A stretch of 64,000 nucleotides of DNA, taken from positions 1,488,001 through 1,552,000 of the forward strand of contig NZ_JABTEX010000001.1 of the NCBI RefSeq assembly GCF_015711645.1, in the 5' to 3' direction. The notes beneath the pieces were generated by a model, which worked only from the letters and a program-made list of their open reading frames with translations, was not told where the DNA came from and did not search any database. The translations under genes were made by a program, and so were the position numbers. This DNA comes from Planomonospora sp. ID82291 (GTDB taxonomy: Bacteria > Actinomycetota > Actinomycetes > Streptosporangiales > Streptosporangiaceae). Positions within the stretch are counted from its first letter, which is position 1. Every line of letters starts with the position of its first letter. Shown here piece by piece: positions 44,844 through 53,329 of this stretch.

Positions 44844-44942
44844 GGGGCGAACCACGCGCCGGTACGGCTCCGGCCGGGATCACCGCGGAGGCGGGGCGAA
44901 CCACGCGCCGGTACGGCCCGCGGCCGGGATCACCGCGGAGGC
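44844..44942. repeat. Two ~49-bp tandem repeats
   Basis: Two nearly identical copies of a 49- to 50-base unit (starting at 44844 and 44893) lie between the DUF1089 start and the CPBP stop. Each contains CCACGCGCCGGTACGG and GGGATCACCGCGGAGG. A part of the unit (CGGATCAC) recurs once more at the CPBP stop. No gene or structure explains it. Confidence 0.9.
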
Positions 44943-44950
44943 GGGCCGGA

Positions 44951-45817
44951 TCACACCGCGGAACCGACCAGCGGTCGCTCCTCGGTCGCCTCCGCGGCGG
45001 CCGGGACGGCCGCAGCCGCGGGCCTCGCCCGCCAGGCGAGGGGCGCGCGGCGGTGCCGGCGGCGCAGGGTGAGCACGGCGGCCGCCGTCAGGACCGCGAT
45101 CAGGCAGACCAGGTTCACGGAGTAGAGGCCCTCGCCGGGGGTGATCAGCCGCTCGTTGAGCATGTCGTATCCGGCGTGGAAGCCGACCGCGAGCCAGAGC
45201 TCCCCTGTGGTGATCCGGCAGGCGACGAGCACGAGCCCGAACGCCGCCGCCTGCACCACGTAGAGCAGTTTCTCCGGCAGGGAACCGGCTCCGCTCTGGG
45301 AGATGATGTGCAGGGCGCCGAAGAGACCGGCGGTGACCGCGACCGTCGCCCACAGCGGCAGCGACGCGCTGAGGTGCCGGAACAGGTAGCCCCGGAACCA
45401 CAGCTCCTCCGGCACGGCCTGCACCAGCAGGGCCGCCGGCACGATGACCGTCAGCCAGGCCGGAACGCTCGCCAGGGAGGCGTCCGGGTCCCACTCGGCG
45501 GCGCCGAGCGCGACGCAGGCGGCGTTCGCCGCGCAGACCGCGGCGGCTCCCGCCGCCACCCCGAGCAGCGCCCTGGTGATCGACCGGTGGGAGACGGACA
45601 GTCCGAGCTCGGTCCAGGAGCGGCCCTCGACGACCCGCTGCACGCACCAGGTCAGGCCGATCGCGCAGGCGGTCACCCCGGCCCCGGCCGCCAGGTAGAA
45701 CGCGTCCGCCGACATGCCGGGGATCAGCGAGACGAACAGGACGGTGAAGATGGACGCGAAGAGGCCCGCCACGGTCAGAGCGGACCGCCAGACGGGTTCG
45801 AAACGATGGGAGCGCAT
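44951..45817 (-). CDS. CPBP-family intramembrane metalloprotease
   Basis: This 288-residue membrane protein has about eight helices. It has the three CPBP/Abi motifs: EELWFRGYLF near residue 147 (EExxxR), FGALHII near 176 and VGFHAGYDML near 226. These residues form a Rce1-like intramembrane active site. The C-terminus is a basic and Ala-rich cytosolic tail. Bacterial members act in prenyl-protein-like processing, bacteriocin self-immunity or anti-sigma cleavage; the target is not known here. It lies 141 bases downstream of a GH16 gene on the same strand. Confidence 0.9.
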   Translation of the reverse strand: MRSHRFEPVWRSALTVAGLFASIFTVLFVSLIPGMSADAFYLAAGAGVTACAIGLTWCVQRVVEGRSWTELGLSVSHRSITRALLGVAAGAAAVCAANAACVALGAAEWDPDASLASVPAWLTVIVPAALLVQAVPEELWFRGYLFRHLSASLPLWATVAVTAGLFGALHIISQSGAGSLPEKLLYVVQAAAFGLVLVACRITTGELWLAVGFHAGYDMLNERLITPGEGLYSVNLVCLIAVLTAAAVLTLRRRHRRAPLAWRARPAAAAVPAAAEATEERPLVGSAV

Positions 45818-45958
45818 GCGCCAAAGCTAGGAACGGCGGCCGTCCGGACGCATGAGGCGTGGGCATTCCGCACCGTGGCTTGGACCAGGTCTGGCCTCGC
45901 CCATACCGTCCCGTGGCCCGCCTTGGCGATCCCCTGACGCACGGGCCGGGCCGGGTCG

Positions 45959-47173
45959 TCAGCCGCTCATCCGCACGTAGTCCACGGTCATGGTGCTGTC
46001 GAGGTCCACCGCCGGACGGCCCGCCTGCGAACCGACCGCGATGTTCAGGATGACCTCGGCGGACGAGCCGGACGGCACACGGTACGCGAGGACCCGCATG
46101 AGCCTGCCGTCGATGCGGAACCACGCCCGGCCGGACGGGCCCGTGGTCCACCTGACCTCGTACACGTGCCAGCGGGTGGCGTCGACGCCGTACGCCCCTC
46201 CGGCGCCGGAACCGGGGCCGGAGGTGTGGACGTGGTACTCCGGGTCCCAGGCGGCCCCGTTGAGGCCGTTCTCCATCAGGTCGATCTCGCCGTAGTGCGG
46301 CGTCTTCGCCTCCGGCGTGCCGAGCAGCCAGATCGCCGGCCACGCGCCGGCCTGGCGGCGTGACAGCTTCGCCCGGACCCGCAGGGTCCCGCCCGCCCTG
46401 CCGACCCTGGAGACGAGCCGCGCCGAGGTGTACCGCCGCGACACCCCGTCCGCGCCGACGTACTTCTCGCGCCGGGCGTTGATCACGAGGTGGCCGGCGC
46501 CGTCGAGCCGCGCGTTGCGGCCGCCGGCGGTGTAGCACTGCTTCTCGGCCCCGTGCCCCCACCTGCACCCCGTGAGCTGCCTCCACTTCGACGCCGAGGG
46601 CGCGCTCCCGGCGCGGCCGGTGAACTCGTCCCGGAAGGAGCGGGTCCCGGCGGCCGGAACGCCTCCGGCCGCCGGGTCCGCTCCGCCCTCCCCCGCGGGC
46701 CCGTTCCCTGCGGACCCGCCGCCGGCCGTCTGCGGCCAGAGCGGCTCGCCGGTCTCCCCTCCGGACGTCCCCGGCCAGGGGACCGCGCCTGTTCCCGTCC
46801 CGGGCGCCTGGCCCGTCGCACCACCGAACGCGCCTGTCCCGGGCAGCCCGCCCACCGCGTCCCCCGGCGTCCCCGTCCCGGGCAGCCCGCCCACCGCGTC
46901 CCCCGGCGTCCCCGTCCCGGGCAGCCCGCCCACCGCGTCCCCCGGCGTCCCCGTCGCGGGCACCTGGCCCGTCGCACCACCGAACGCGCCCGTCCCGGGC
47001 AGCCCGCCCGGCAGGGGCACCGCACCCGCTCCGCCTCCGGGCGGCCCCGGCCACGGGGGATCGTCCACCCCCGCTCCGGCCTCCACGGGCGCCCCCGCCC
47101 CCAGGAGCAGTACGGCCGCCGCGGTGACCGCGGACCGCCTCCCGGCTCCCCTCAGCCCGTCGGCCACCGTCAT
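45959..47173 (-). CDS. Secreted GH16 family glycoside hydrolase
   Basis: This predicted extracellular endo-beta-glucanase-type enzyme has 404 residues. After a signal peptide (to about residue 32) comes a long Gly/Pro/Thr linker with 13-residue repeats. The GH16 jelly roll occupies about residues 175 to 404. The catalytic motif HYGEIDLMENGLNG near 298 has both glutamates and the aspartate. Substrate-side residues KWRQLTGCRWGHGAEKQCYT suggest the laminarinase-like subgroup. Start ATG 47173 follows GGGAG. A chemically different glycan from that of the exopolysaccharide cluster is possible. Confidence 0.9.
   Translation of the reverse strand: MTVADGLRGAGRRSAVTAAAVLLLGAGAPVEAGAGVDDPPWPGPPGGGAGAVPLPGGLPGTGAFGGATGQVPATGTPGDAVGGLPGTGTPGDAVGGLPGTGTPGDAVGGLPGTGAFGGATGQAPGTGTGAVPWPGTSGGETGEPLWPQTAGGGSAGNGPAGEGGADPAAGGVPAAGTRSFRDEFTGRAGSAPSASKWRQLTGCRWGHGAEKQCYTAGGRNARLDGAGHLVINARREKYVGADGVSRRYTSARLVSRVGRAGGTLRVRAKLSRRQAGAWPAIWLLGTPEAKTPHYGEIDLMENGLNGAAWDPEYHVHTSGPGSGAGGAYGVDATRWHVYEVRWTTGPSGRAWFRIDGRLMRVLAYRVPSGSSAEVILNIAVGSQAGRPAVDLDSTMTVDYVRMSG
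46836..46952 (-). repeat. Three perfect 39-bp repeats in GH16 linker
   Basis: Units starting at 46836, 46875 and 46914 are identical apart from the last base block and encode GTPGDAVGGLPGT-type repeats. The outer linker contains a related half unit (GAFGGATGQ) twice. As in the deacetylase tail, the unit is 39 bases and occurs three times. Confidence 0.93.
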
Positions 47174-47308
47174 CGGACGCGCTCCCGGCGGGGCACTCCG
47201 GGCCGCCGACAGCCGGGCAGCGCCTCGGGCCGCCCCCGCAACGGGCGGTGCGGACGACGCCGCGTGTTCTTCCCCGGTTTCCGTTCCCCGTCCACGACGT
47301 CCCCATCT

Positions 47309-47342
47309 GCAGCAATGTCACCGACAGCAGCAGTTATGTCAC
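47309..47342. promoter_or_regulatory. Two direct repeats 21 bp apart upstream of GH16 gene
   Basis: GCAGCAATGTCAC (47309-47321) and GCAGTTATGTCAC (47330-47342) are direct repeats spaced by two helical turns in the 286-base gap between the GH16 and PadR genes. They may be a pair of activator sites or a promoter element for GH16. The rest of the gap shows nothing clear. Confidence 0.4.
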
Positions 47343-47459
47343 AAAGAGTCACTGCACAAACGCCGAGGGTGCCCAAGTCCGGAAATTCAGGGAGAAGAGA
47401 TAGATCACCCGAAGGGCGGACGTCCCAGGAACGCCGGAGAACGGCCCGGCGGCCCGGTC

Positions 47460-48029
47460 CTACAGCTCGTAGTCCCAGCCGAGCCGGCCCTCGCGGAGGT
47501 CGGCGACGAGCCCCCGGACGTAGTCCAACTCGGCCGCGGTCACGACCTGCCGGTACTCGGACTCCACCAGGAAGAGCCGGGGCAGGAAGGCCGCCCCCTC
47601 GGCCAGATCGGCGTCCAGCGCCGCCGACCGCTCCTCCAGGGAGGCCAGCCGCTCCTCCAGCGCCGCCCGGACCTCGTCGGGCCGGAGCACCGGCAGGAAG
47701 GCGAGCGCCGCGGGGAACTCGGGGAACTCGCGGGCGGGAGCGGAGAGCATCGTCCGCAACCAGCGCCGCAGCGCCTCCCGGCCCGCCGCCGTGAGCTCGT
47801 AGACGGTCCGCTCCGGGCGGCCCTCCTCGCGCAGGGTCTCCCGGACCGCGATCAGCCCGTCACGGAGCAGCCGGTCGATGGTCTGGTAGACGCTGTTGCG
47901 CTGCGCGACGTTGACCACGTCGTCCTTGCGCCGCTCCTTGATCATCTGCTGCATCCGGTAGGCGTGCATGGGCTCCTCGGCGACCAGGGAGAGCAGGGCC
48001 ATCGCCAGGGGAGACCGTCGTGAGGACAT
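47460..48029 (-). CDS. PadR-family transcriptional regulator
   Basis: This 189-residue regulator has an N-terminal winged helix (MSSRRSPLAMALLSLVAEEPMHAYRMQQMI, then NSVYQTIDRLLRDGLIAVRE and RTVYELTAAGREALRRWL) and a C-terminal helical dimerisation region. This is the PadR-s2-like layout. It is divergent from a FAD monooxygenase gene, sharing a short AT-rich gap with CAT-N3-ATG motifs, so it probably represses both genes until an aromatic or drug-like ligand binds. Confidence 0.93.
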   Translation of the reverse strand: MSSRRSPLAMALLSLVAEEPMHAYRMQQMIKERRKDDVVNVAQRNSVYQTIDRLLRDGLIAVRETLREEGRPERTVYELTAAGREALRRWLRTMLSAPAREFPEFPAALAFLPVLRPDEVRAALEERLASLEERSAALDADLAEGAAFLPRLFLVESEYRQVVTAAELDYVRGLVADLREGRLGWDYEL

Positions 48030-48060
48030 GGCGCCATCGTAGAACCGGCCACATTCTAAT

Positions 48061-48084
48061 CATTTTATGTATATTCATCTTATG
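48061..48084. promoter_or_regulatory. AT-rich operator candidate between PadR and monooxygenase genes
   Basis: CATTTTATG (48061-48069) and CATCTTATG (48076-48084) are direct copies of a short palindrome CAT-N3-ATG, 15 bases apart, in an AT-rich stretch unlike the surrounding DNA. The second overlaps the preferred start codon of the monooxygenase. A PadR dimer could bind here and block both promoters. Confidence 0.5.
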
Positions 48085-49263
48085 ACTAATAGAGCAATGA
48101 TCATCGGCGGCGGGATCGCCGGCCCGGTGACGGCGATGGCCCTGCGGCGCGCCGGAATCGACAGCGACGTCTACGAGGCGTACGGCCGCGGCGCCGACGG
48201 CGTCGGCGCCTTCCTCACCCTGGCGGTCAACGGACTGGAGGCCCTGCGCCCGCTCGGCCTGTACGACCTCGTCTGCGACCTGGGCATGGACACGCCGCGG
48301 ATGGAGATGAGCAACGGCAGCGGCAGGCTCCTGGCCTCCGTCCGGCAGCCCGGCCGGACGTTGAAGCGCGCCGACCTCTACCGGGTCCTGCGCGACGAGG
48401 CCGTACGGCGCGGCGTACGCGTCCACTACGGCAAGCGCCTCACCGACGCCGAGGCCACCGCGGACGGGGTGCGGGCGGTCTTCGCCGACGGGAGCGCCGC
48501 CGAGGGCGACCTGCTCGTCGGCGCCGACGGGCTGCGCTCGCGCACCCGCACGATCATCGATCCCGGGGCCCCGCGCGCCCGGCACGTCGGCCTGCTGAAC
48601 ACCGGTGGTCTCGCCCGCGGCGTCACGGTCCCGGGCACGCCGGGGACGAACCACTTCATCTTCGGCCGGAGGTGCTTCTTCGGTTACCTGATCGCCCCCG
48701 GCGGCGAGGTGTGGTGGTTCGCCAACCCGCCGAGCCCCCGGGAGCCGACCCCGGAGGAACTGGCCGCGATCACCCCGGAGCGGTGGCGCGCCCGTCTGGA
48801 GGAGCTGTTCCGGGACGACACCGGGCCGATGCTCGACATCATCGGCGCGACCGAGCACATCCTGCCCGGCTGGAACACCTACGACTTCCCGACCGTGCCG
48901 AAGTGGTCCGACGGACGCATGGTGATCATCGGTGATGCCGCGCACGCGACCTCGCCCTCCTCCGGCCAGGGCGCGTCCATGGCGATCGAGGACGCGGTGG
49001 TGCTGGCCACGTGCCTGCGCGACGTCCCCGGCACCCGCGACGCGTTCGCGGTCTTCGAGCGGCTGCGGAGGGAGCGGGTGGAGCGGGTCGTGGCCCAGGG
49101 CAGGCGCAACGGGAGCGGCAAGGCCCCCGGCGCCGTCAGGGCCTTCCTCCGCGACCTCACCCTGCCCATGATCATGCGGCAGGTGGACAAGAGGAACAGC
49201 CTGGCCTGGATGCACGACCACCGGATCTCCTGGGACGACCGGGTGACCACGGCCGCCGGCTGA
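48082..49263 (+). CDS. FAD-dependent monooxygenase (PHBH/TetX-like)
   Basis: This 393-residue group A flavin hydroxylase starts MTNRAMIIGGGIAGPVTAMALRRAG, with the FAD GxGxxG motif in the first 15 residues. The middle contains EGDLLVGADGLRSRTR near 150 (GD..GADG motif) and the second FAD/ribityl motif RMVIIGDAAHATSPSSGQGASMAIEDAVVLA near 281. It probably hydroxylates a small aromatic or inactivates a drug. ATG 48067 is an alternative start. The divergent PadR repressor suggests induction by the substrate. Confidence 0.93.
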   Translation: MTNRAMIIGGGIAGPVTAMALRRAGIDSDVYEAYGRGADGVGAFLTLAVNGLEALRPLGLYDLVCDLGMDTPRMEMSNGSGRLLASVRQPGRTLKRADLYRVLRDEAVRRGVRVHYGKRLTDAEATADGVRAVFADGSAAEGDLLVGADGLRSRTRTIIDPGAPRARHVGLLNTGGLARGVTVPGTPGTNHFIFGRRCFFGYLIAPGGEVWWFANPPSPREPTPEELAAITPERWRARLEELFRDDTGPMLDIIGATEHILPGWNTYDFPTVPKWSDGRMVIIGDAAHATSPSSGQGASMAIEDAVVLATCLRDVPGTRDAFAVFERLRRERVERVVAQGRRNGSGKAPGAVRAFLRDLTLPMIMRQVDKRNSLAWMHDHRISWDDRVTTAAG

Positions 49264-49264
49264 A

Positions 49265-49310
49265 CCGGCCGGAGCGGCGGCCCCGCGCACAGGGCCGCCG
49301 CTCCGGCCGG
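49265..49310. terminator. Strong terminator after monooxygenase
   Basis: Perfect 19-base arms (49265-49283 and 49292-49310) with an 8-base loop begin one base after the stop codon. Position between convergent genes indicates a bidirectional terminator. Confidence 0.9.
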
Positions 49311-49393
49311 GCACCGTCAGGACCGGCACCGCCAGGACCGGCACCGCCAGAGCGGGCACCGTCAGGACCGGAACCGTCAGAGCGGGTGCCGTC
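49311..49393. repeat. 15-bp tandem repeats, five and a half copies
   Basis: Imperfect copies of GCACCGTCAGGACCG fill the space between the terminator and the stop of the pentapeptide gene. Units vary at one to three bases. No open frame uses them. Confidence 0.9.
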
Positions 49394-50263
49394 TCACCAG
49401 TGGGCGGGCCGGGAGAGCGACGGCGGGATCCTCGTGGCGGCGTCGCCCCTCGCCGCGTCGAGCTGCGCCTGGAGGAGGAAGATGCTCCCGGTGAGGTCGG
49501 CGCCCCGCAGGTCGGCGTCCCGCAGGTCGGCCCCGATGAGGTCGGCCGTCCGCAGATCGGCGCCGCGCAGGTCGGCCCCGATCAGATAGGCCCCCCTCAG
49601 GCTGACGCCCCGCAGATCCGCGCCCTTGAGCTTCGCTCCGATGAGGTCCGCGCCCCGGCGGTCCTTCCTCCGCCCCGCGACCCCCGCCCGCACGAGTTCG
49701 CTCGCGCGCAGCAGCAGGTCGTTGACCCGCCGCCACTGCGCCGCCGTGTCCAGCGTCCGGAAGGAGTCCGGGTCGCCCTGGGTGAGGCGTCCGATCTCGT
49801 CGAACGCGGCGCGGAGCTCGGCGTGCAGCGGGCGGGCCGGTTCCAGCGTCAACGCCTCGTCCAGGTAGCGGAGCAGTTCGTGCAGGTGCCGCATGACCGG
49901 GAAGACCTCGAACATCCGCTTCGCGGTCCCCGGATCCCGCCGCCAGTCCCGCCCGCCGAAGGTGACCTGGGAGACCTTCTGCCCCGCGCCGAAGCAGTCG
50001 TAGACGGTGCAGCCCGTGAAACCCTCCGGCCTCAGCCGGTCGTGGATGCCGCAGCGGAAGTCCTGCCGCAGGTTCGGGCAGGCCCGCCCGGCGGGCTTGT
50101 CGATGGCGAAATCCGCCGAGGCCGCGAAGGCGGGCACGACGCAGCACAGCCCGAAGCAGCTCCCGCAGTCGGCCCGCAACGCGGAACCGCCCCCGCCCGC
50201 GGGACGCTTCGAGGGGTCGCGTGTCTCGGATGCCGCGGACATCCCGGACGTCTCAGAGGACAC
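49394..50263 (-). CDS. Pentapeptide-repeat protein with N-terminal Cys-rich domain
   Basis: This 289-residue soluble protein starts at GTG 50263 after AGGAGAG. The N-terminal part has cysteines arranged CGSCFGLCC, then CPNLRQDFRCGIHDRL and GFTGCTVYDCFGAG, resembling a small metal-binding (YkgJ-like) domain. A helical middle follows. The C-terminal third contains about ten pentapeptide units A-D/K-L-x-x (GADLIGAKLKGADLRGVSL and so on) that form a right-handed quadrilateral helix. Pentapeptide proteins can mimic DNA and protect gyrase; others have unknown targets. This combination is seen in actinomycetes, but its role is not established. Confidence 0.82.
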   Translation of the reverse strand: MSSETSGMSAASETRDPSKRPAGGGGSALRADCGSCFGLCCVVPAFAASADFAIDKPAGRACPNLRQDFRCGIHDRLRPEGFTGCTVYDCFGAGQKVSQVTFGGRDWRRDPGTAKRMFEVFPVMRHLHELLRYLDEALTLEPARPLHAELRAAFDEIGRLTQGDPDSFRTLDTAAQWRRVNDLLLRASELVRAGVAGRRKDRRGADLIGAKLKGADLRGVSLRGAYLIGADLRGADLRTADLIGADLRDADLRGADLTGSIFLLQAQLDAARGDAATRIPPSLSRPAHW

Positions 50264-50677
50264 CGTGCGTGCTCTCCTGTCGTGTCGTGCATCGCCGCCC
50301 GCCGGGGGACGGGTCTCCCGGCCGGTCGGCCCTGCGCAGCCGACCGGCCGCGCGCCTCGGTGAAAGGTACCGCCTCCGCGCCCGTCCCCGCGTCCGGGTC
50401 CGGGCCCGCGCCCGCACGGCACCGGGGTTCCGCACGTCCCCGCCCGCACGGCGCCGGGATTCCGCGCGTCCCCGCCCCCACGGGATCGAGCACCCGTGCA
50501 CGGCCCCGGATCCCGGCCCGATCACCGGAGAGACCGGCGGAGCATCCGATTCAGCGTCGAGTCAAAGAGAGCCCCGAAAGCATTCATATGTGAAGTATGA
50601 GGCGTATGTGCCGTTTTCGCCCTACAAATCCGGAAATAAGGGACATGTCGCAATGTCAACGTACCGAGGAGCGACGA
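50264..50677. other. 414-bp gap with a 32-bp tandem duplication
   Basis: The gap separates the minus-strand pentapeptide gene from the plus-strand SH3-like gene and must hold both promoters. It contains two copies of a 32-base unit at 50409-50440 and 50441-50472 plus part of a third. The 3' section (50560-50670) is much less GC-rich and probably holds the promoter of the secreted protein. No gene is supported. Confidence 0.6.
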
Positions 50678-51013
50678 ATGGTATTCAAGCGACTCGCCGG
50701 CACGTTCGCGGCGGCCGCCATCGCCAGTGGCGGCCTCGTGGCACTCAGCACCGCCGCCGCGACCCCGGCCCAGGCCGAGAAGGTGTGCGCCTACAAGGTG
50801 CGCAACGTCCCCAGCGGCAGTTACCTCAACGTCCACCGCAAGCCGTCGAAGAGCTCCAAGGTGGTCGACCGGATCGACCCGCGCTACGCGGTCGTCGGCC
50901 AGTGCAAACTCGCCACCACGAACTGGCGCCTGGTTCAGGGGCACAAGACCATAACGACGGGCTACGTGCACAAGTCCTACCTGAAGAAGGTCCTGAAGGT
51001 CACGGTTCCCTAG
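50678..51013 (+). CDS. Small secreted SH3-like protein
   Basis: This exported 111-residue protein begins at ATG 50678 after a GAGGAG site, with a signal peptide (MVFKRLAGTFAAAAIASGGLVALSTAAATPAQA). The mature part KVCAYKVRNVPSGSYLNVHRKPSKSSKVVDRIDP is a bacterial SH3-type repeat that often binds cell-wall peptides, with two cysteines (CAY and QCKL) likely to form a disulfide. The C-terminus is basic. There is no enzymatic domain, so it may be a wall-binding or signalling peptide. Confidence 0.87.
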   Translation: MVFKRLAGTFAAAAIASGGLVALSTAAATPAQAEKVCAYKVRNVPSGSYLNVHRKPSKSSKVVDRIDPRYAVVGQCKLATTNWRLVQGHKTITTGYVHKSYLKKVLKVTVP

Positions 51014-51036
51014 CGCTCCCCGTCGACAGGTGGTCA

Positions 51037-51069
51037 CGTGTCGTGGGGCCGGTCCGGCCCCACGACACG
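51037..51069 (+). terminator. Terminator after SH3-like gene
   Basis: Perfect 15-base arms CGTGTCGTGGGGCCG (51037-51051) and complement (51055-51069) enclose a 3-base loop, 24 bases after the stop codon. No T-run follows. A strong intrinsic-type stem for the plus-strand transcript. Confidence 0.85.
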
Positions 51070-51521
51070 ACGGCCCCCGGAGCAGCACGGCCCGCTTCCC
51101 CCGCGAACGCCTCCGTTCCCCCGCGGAGAGCCCGTTCCCCCGCGGAGAGCCCGTTCTCCCGCCGGAATCCGGAGCGGCATTCTCTTTCGCGTCCGCCGAT
51201 GCATTCCCCCGTCCGGCCGGACGCCATTCCCGCGTTTCCGGTGGTCACCGTACGGACATCGCAGTGGTCACCGTACGGACATCGCACCGGAAGGTTCCTC
51301 GGCCCGTCCGCCCGGACCTCCGGCGCGATTCACCGCACGAATCGCCGCACGAATCGCCGTGCGGATCGCCGTGCGATTCACGGGCCGGTGAACCGGTACG
51401 GACATCGCGGTCGCCGCGCCTCCGCGAGCGCCTCCGGTGAGTGCGCGGTCGCGCCGGGCGACACGCGTCCCGTCCTTCAGGCCCCTCCGGAGCGGCACGG
51501 GCTCTCTCGTACGATGGCGGG
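51070..51521. repeat. 452-bp gap with several short direct repeats
   Basis: No gene is supported here. The most precise feature is a perfect 23-base tandem duplication at 51241-51263 and 51264-51286 containing CCGTACGGACATCGCA, with a third partial copy near 51397. Earlier, CCCGCGGAGAGCCCGTTC is repeated near 51120-51160, and a CGAATCGCCG-type unit recurs near 51340-51380. The histidine kinase promoter must lie near the 3' end of the gap. Confidence 0.8.
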
Positions 51522-52676
51522 GTGCTCGCCGCTCCTCGCTCCCTGTGGGACGAGCCCCGTCCCCCCGCCCCTCCCCCACGGGTGTGGCGTGACCGGGTGC
51601 TCGTCGGGGTGCTCGTCCCGGTCGCGGTGCTCGAAGGACTCCTGCGGCCGGACCTGCCGTGGCGGGCCGTCTCGGTGGCCGTCGCCGCCGGGCTGGTGCC
51701 CACCCTGCTGTGGCGCCGGACCAGACCGCTGCTCATGGTCGTGATCTGCTTCCTCGTCACGGGCCTGGCCTCGCTGTCGATCGGCGGCGCCCCCGGAGAG
51801 ATGTACACGATGATGTACCAGCTGATCCTGCCGTACGCGTTGTTCCGGTGGGGATCGGGCCGCGAGGCCGTGATCGGATTAGCGATCATGACCGTCTCGG
51901 CCTCCCTCTCGCTGGTCACCGGCCGCACCGCCGGCGCCGACGCGATCGGCGCGTTCACCGCCCTGTCCGCGACCGTCGCCCTGGGCGGCGCGTTCCGCTA
52001 CCGGGCCCGCGCGAGATCGCGCGAGCTCGACCAGGTCAAGCTGCTCGAACGCGAACAGCTGGCCCGCGACCTGCACGACACCGTCGCCCACCACGTCTCG
52101 GCGATGGCGGTGCGCGCCCAGGCGGGCCTCGCCACCGCGGAGTCACGACCGGACGCCGCGACCGAGGCGCTCCGTGTGATCGAGGCGGAGGCGGCGCGCG
52201 CCCTCGACGAGATGCACGCCCTGGTCCGCGTCCTGCGCCGGGACCGGCCGGACGAGCCGGTGGACCTGTCCCCCGGCCGCCGCATCGCCGACATCGAACG
52301 GCTCGCGGGCCGGAGCCGCTCCGGCCCGTCCGTCGACGTGGAGATCTCCGGCGACCTCGACGGCCTCCCCCCGTCGGTCGAGGCCGCGGTCTACCGCCTC
52401 GCCCAGGAGTCGATCACCAACGCCGTACGGCACGCCCGCCACGCCACGCGCGTCGAGGTCCGCGTCACCGCCGACGACGCCTCGGTGCGCCTGCGCGTGA
52501 GCGACGACGGCGACGGCGACGGCGGTCTCATCCGCCCGGCCGCGTCGCCGGGATACGGGATCATCGGCATGATCGAGCGCGCCCACCTGCTCCGCGGCAC
52601 CTGCGTGGCCGGGCCGGGCCCCGACCGGGGCTGGACCGTGAGCGCCGTGCTGCCCCGGACCGGGGCGGCGACGTGA
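51522..52676 (+). CDS. NarL/DesK-type sensor histidine kinase
   Basis: This 384-residue membrane kinase (GTG 51522) has about five N-terminal helices between residues 20 and 165. A HisKA_3 dimerisation domain follows with EREQLARDLHDTVAHHVSAMAVRAQAG near 182 (phospho-acceptor His in HDTVAHH), then an ATPase domain with AQESITNAVRHARHA near 292 and VSDDGDGDGG near 328. It partners with the overlapping LuxR-type response regulator gene. The N-terminus lacks a large external domain, so it probably senses the membrane or a small ligand. Confidence 0.92.
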   Translation: MLAAPRSLWDEPRPPAPPPRVWRDRVLVGVLVPVAVLEGLLRPDLPWRAVSVAVAAGLVPTLLWRRTRPLLMVVICFLVTGLASLSIGGAPGEMYTMMYQLILPYALFRWGSGREAVIGLAIMTVSASLSLVTGRTAGADAIGAFTALSATVALGGAFRYRARARSRELDQVKLLEREQLARDLHDTVAHHVSAMAVRAQAGLATAESRPDAATEALRVIEAEAARALDEMHALVRVLRRDRPDEPVDLSPGRRIADIERLAGRSRSGPSVDVEISGDLDGLPPSVEAAVYRLAQESITNAVRHARHATRVEVRVTADDASVRLRVSDDGDGDGGLIRPAASPGYGIIGMIERAHLLRGTCVAGPGPDRGWTVSAVLPRTGAAT

Positions 52677-53329
52677 GCATCCGGGTGCTCGTCGCCGACG
52701 ACCAGGAGATCGTCCGCACCGGGCTCACGATGATCCTCGACGCCCAGCCGGGCATCGAGGTCGTCGGCGAGGCCGCCGACGGGCGCCGGGCCGTCGAACT
52801 GGCCCGGCGGCTCCGTCCCGACGTGTGCCTGTTCGACATCCGCATGCCCGGCCTCGACGGCATCGCGGCCACCCGCGCCCTCGCCGGGCCCGGGGTCGCC
52901 GACCCCCTCGCCGTCGTCGTCATCACCACGTTCGACCTCGACGAGTACGTCTACGCCGCACTGCGGGCCGGCGCCCGGGGCTTCCTGCTCAAGAACGCCG
53001 GCGCGGCCCTGCTCTCCCAGGCCGTGCACGCCGCGGCCGGCGGTGAGGCGCTCATCGCGCCGAGCGTCACCGCGCGCCTGCTCGGCGCCTTCGCCCGCAC
53101 CGGGTCCGGGTCGGCTCCGGTGCGGCCCATCGAGGCGCTCACCGGCCGGGAGGAGGAGGTCCTCGCCGCCGTGGCGCGCGGGCGGACCAACAACGAGATC
53201 GCCGACGAGCTCTCCGTCTCCCTCAGCACCGTCAAGACCCACATCGCCAGCCTGATGGCCAAGCTCGGCGCCCGCAACCGCGTCGAGATCGCCATCTGGG
53301 CCTACGAGACCGGCCGCGTCAGGAACTGA
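52673..53329 (+). CDS. LuxR/NarL-type response regulator
   Basis: This 218-residue DNA-binding regulator starts in a GTGA overlap with its kinase. The receiver domain shows VLVADDQEIVRTGLTMIL with acidic residues, the phospho-acceptor Asp in DVCLFDIRMPGLDG near 54, and the conserved Thr and Lys (VVITTF, FLLKNA). The C-terminal helix-turn-helix is EALTGREEEVLAAVARGRTNNEIADELSVSLSTVKTHIASLMAKLGARNR. All active residues are present. Target genes are unknown. Confidence 0.95.
   Translation: MSIRVLVADDQEIVRTGLTMILDAQPGIEVVGEAADGRRAVELARRLRPDVCLFDIRMPGLDGIAATRALAGPGVADPLAVVVITTFDLDEYVYAALRAGARGFLLKNAGAALLSQAVHAAAGGEALIAPSVTARLLGAFARTGSGSAPVRPIEALTGREEEVLAAVARGRTNNEIADELSVSLSTVKTHIASLMAKLGARNRVEIAIWAYETGRVRN

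Noticed and set aside
47174-47459. c-di-AMP (ydaO-type) riboswitch upstream of the secreted GH16 gene
   Set aside because: Such riboswitches often precede wall-active enzymes, but the conserved core bases could not be found here.
50221-51744. Plus-strand ORF of about 507 codons spanning the SH3-like gene
   Set aside because: It crosses a terminator and repeats and has no recognisable domain; the real gene uses another frame with a signal peptide.
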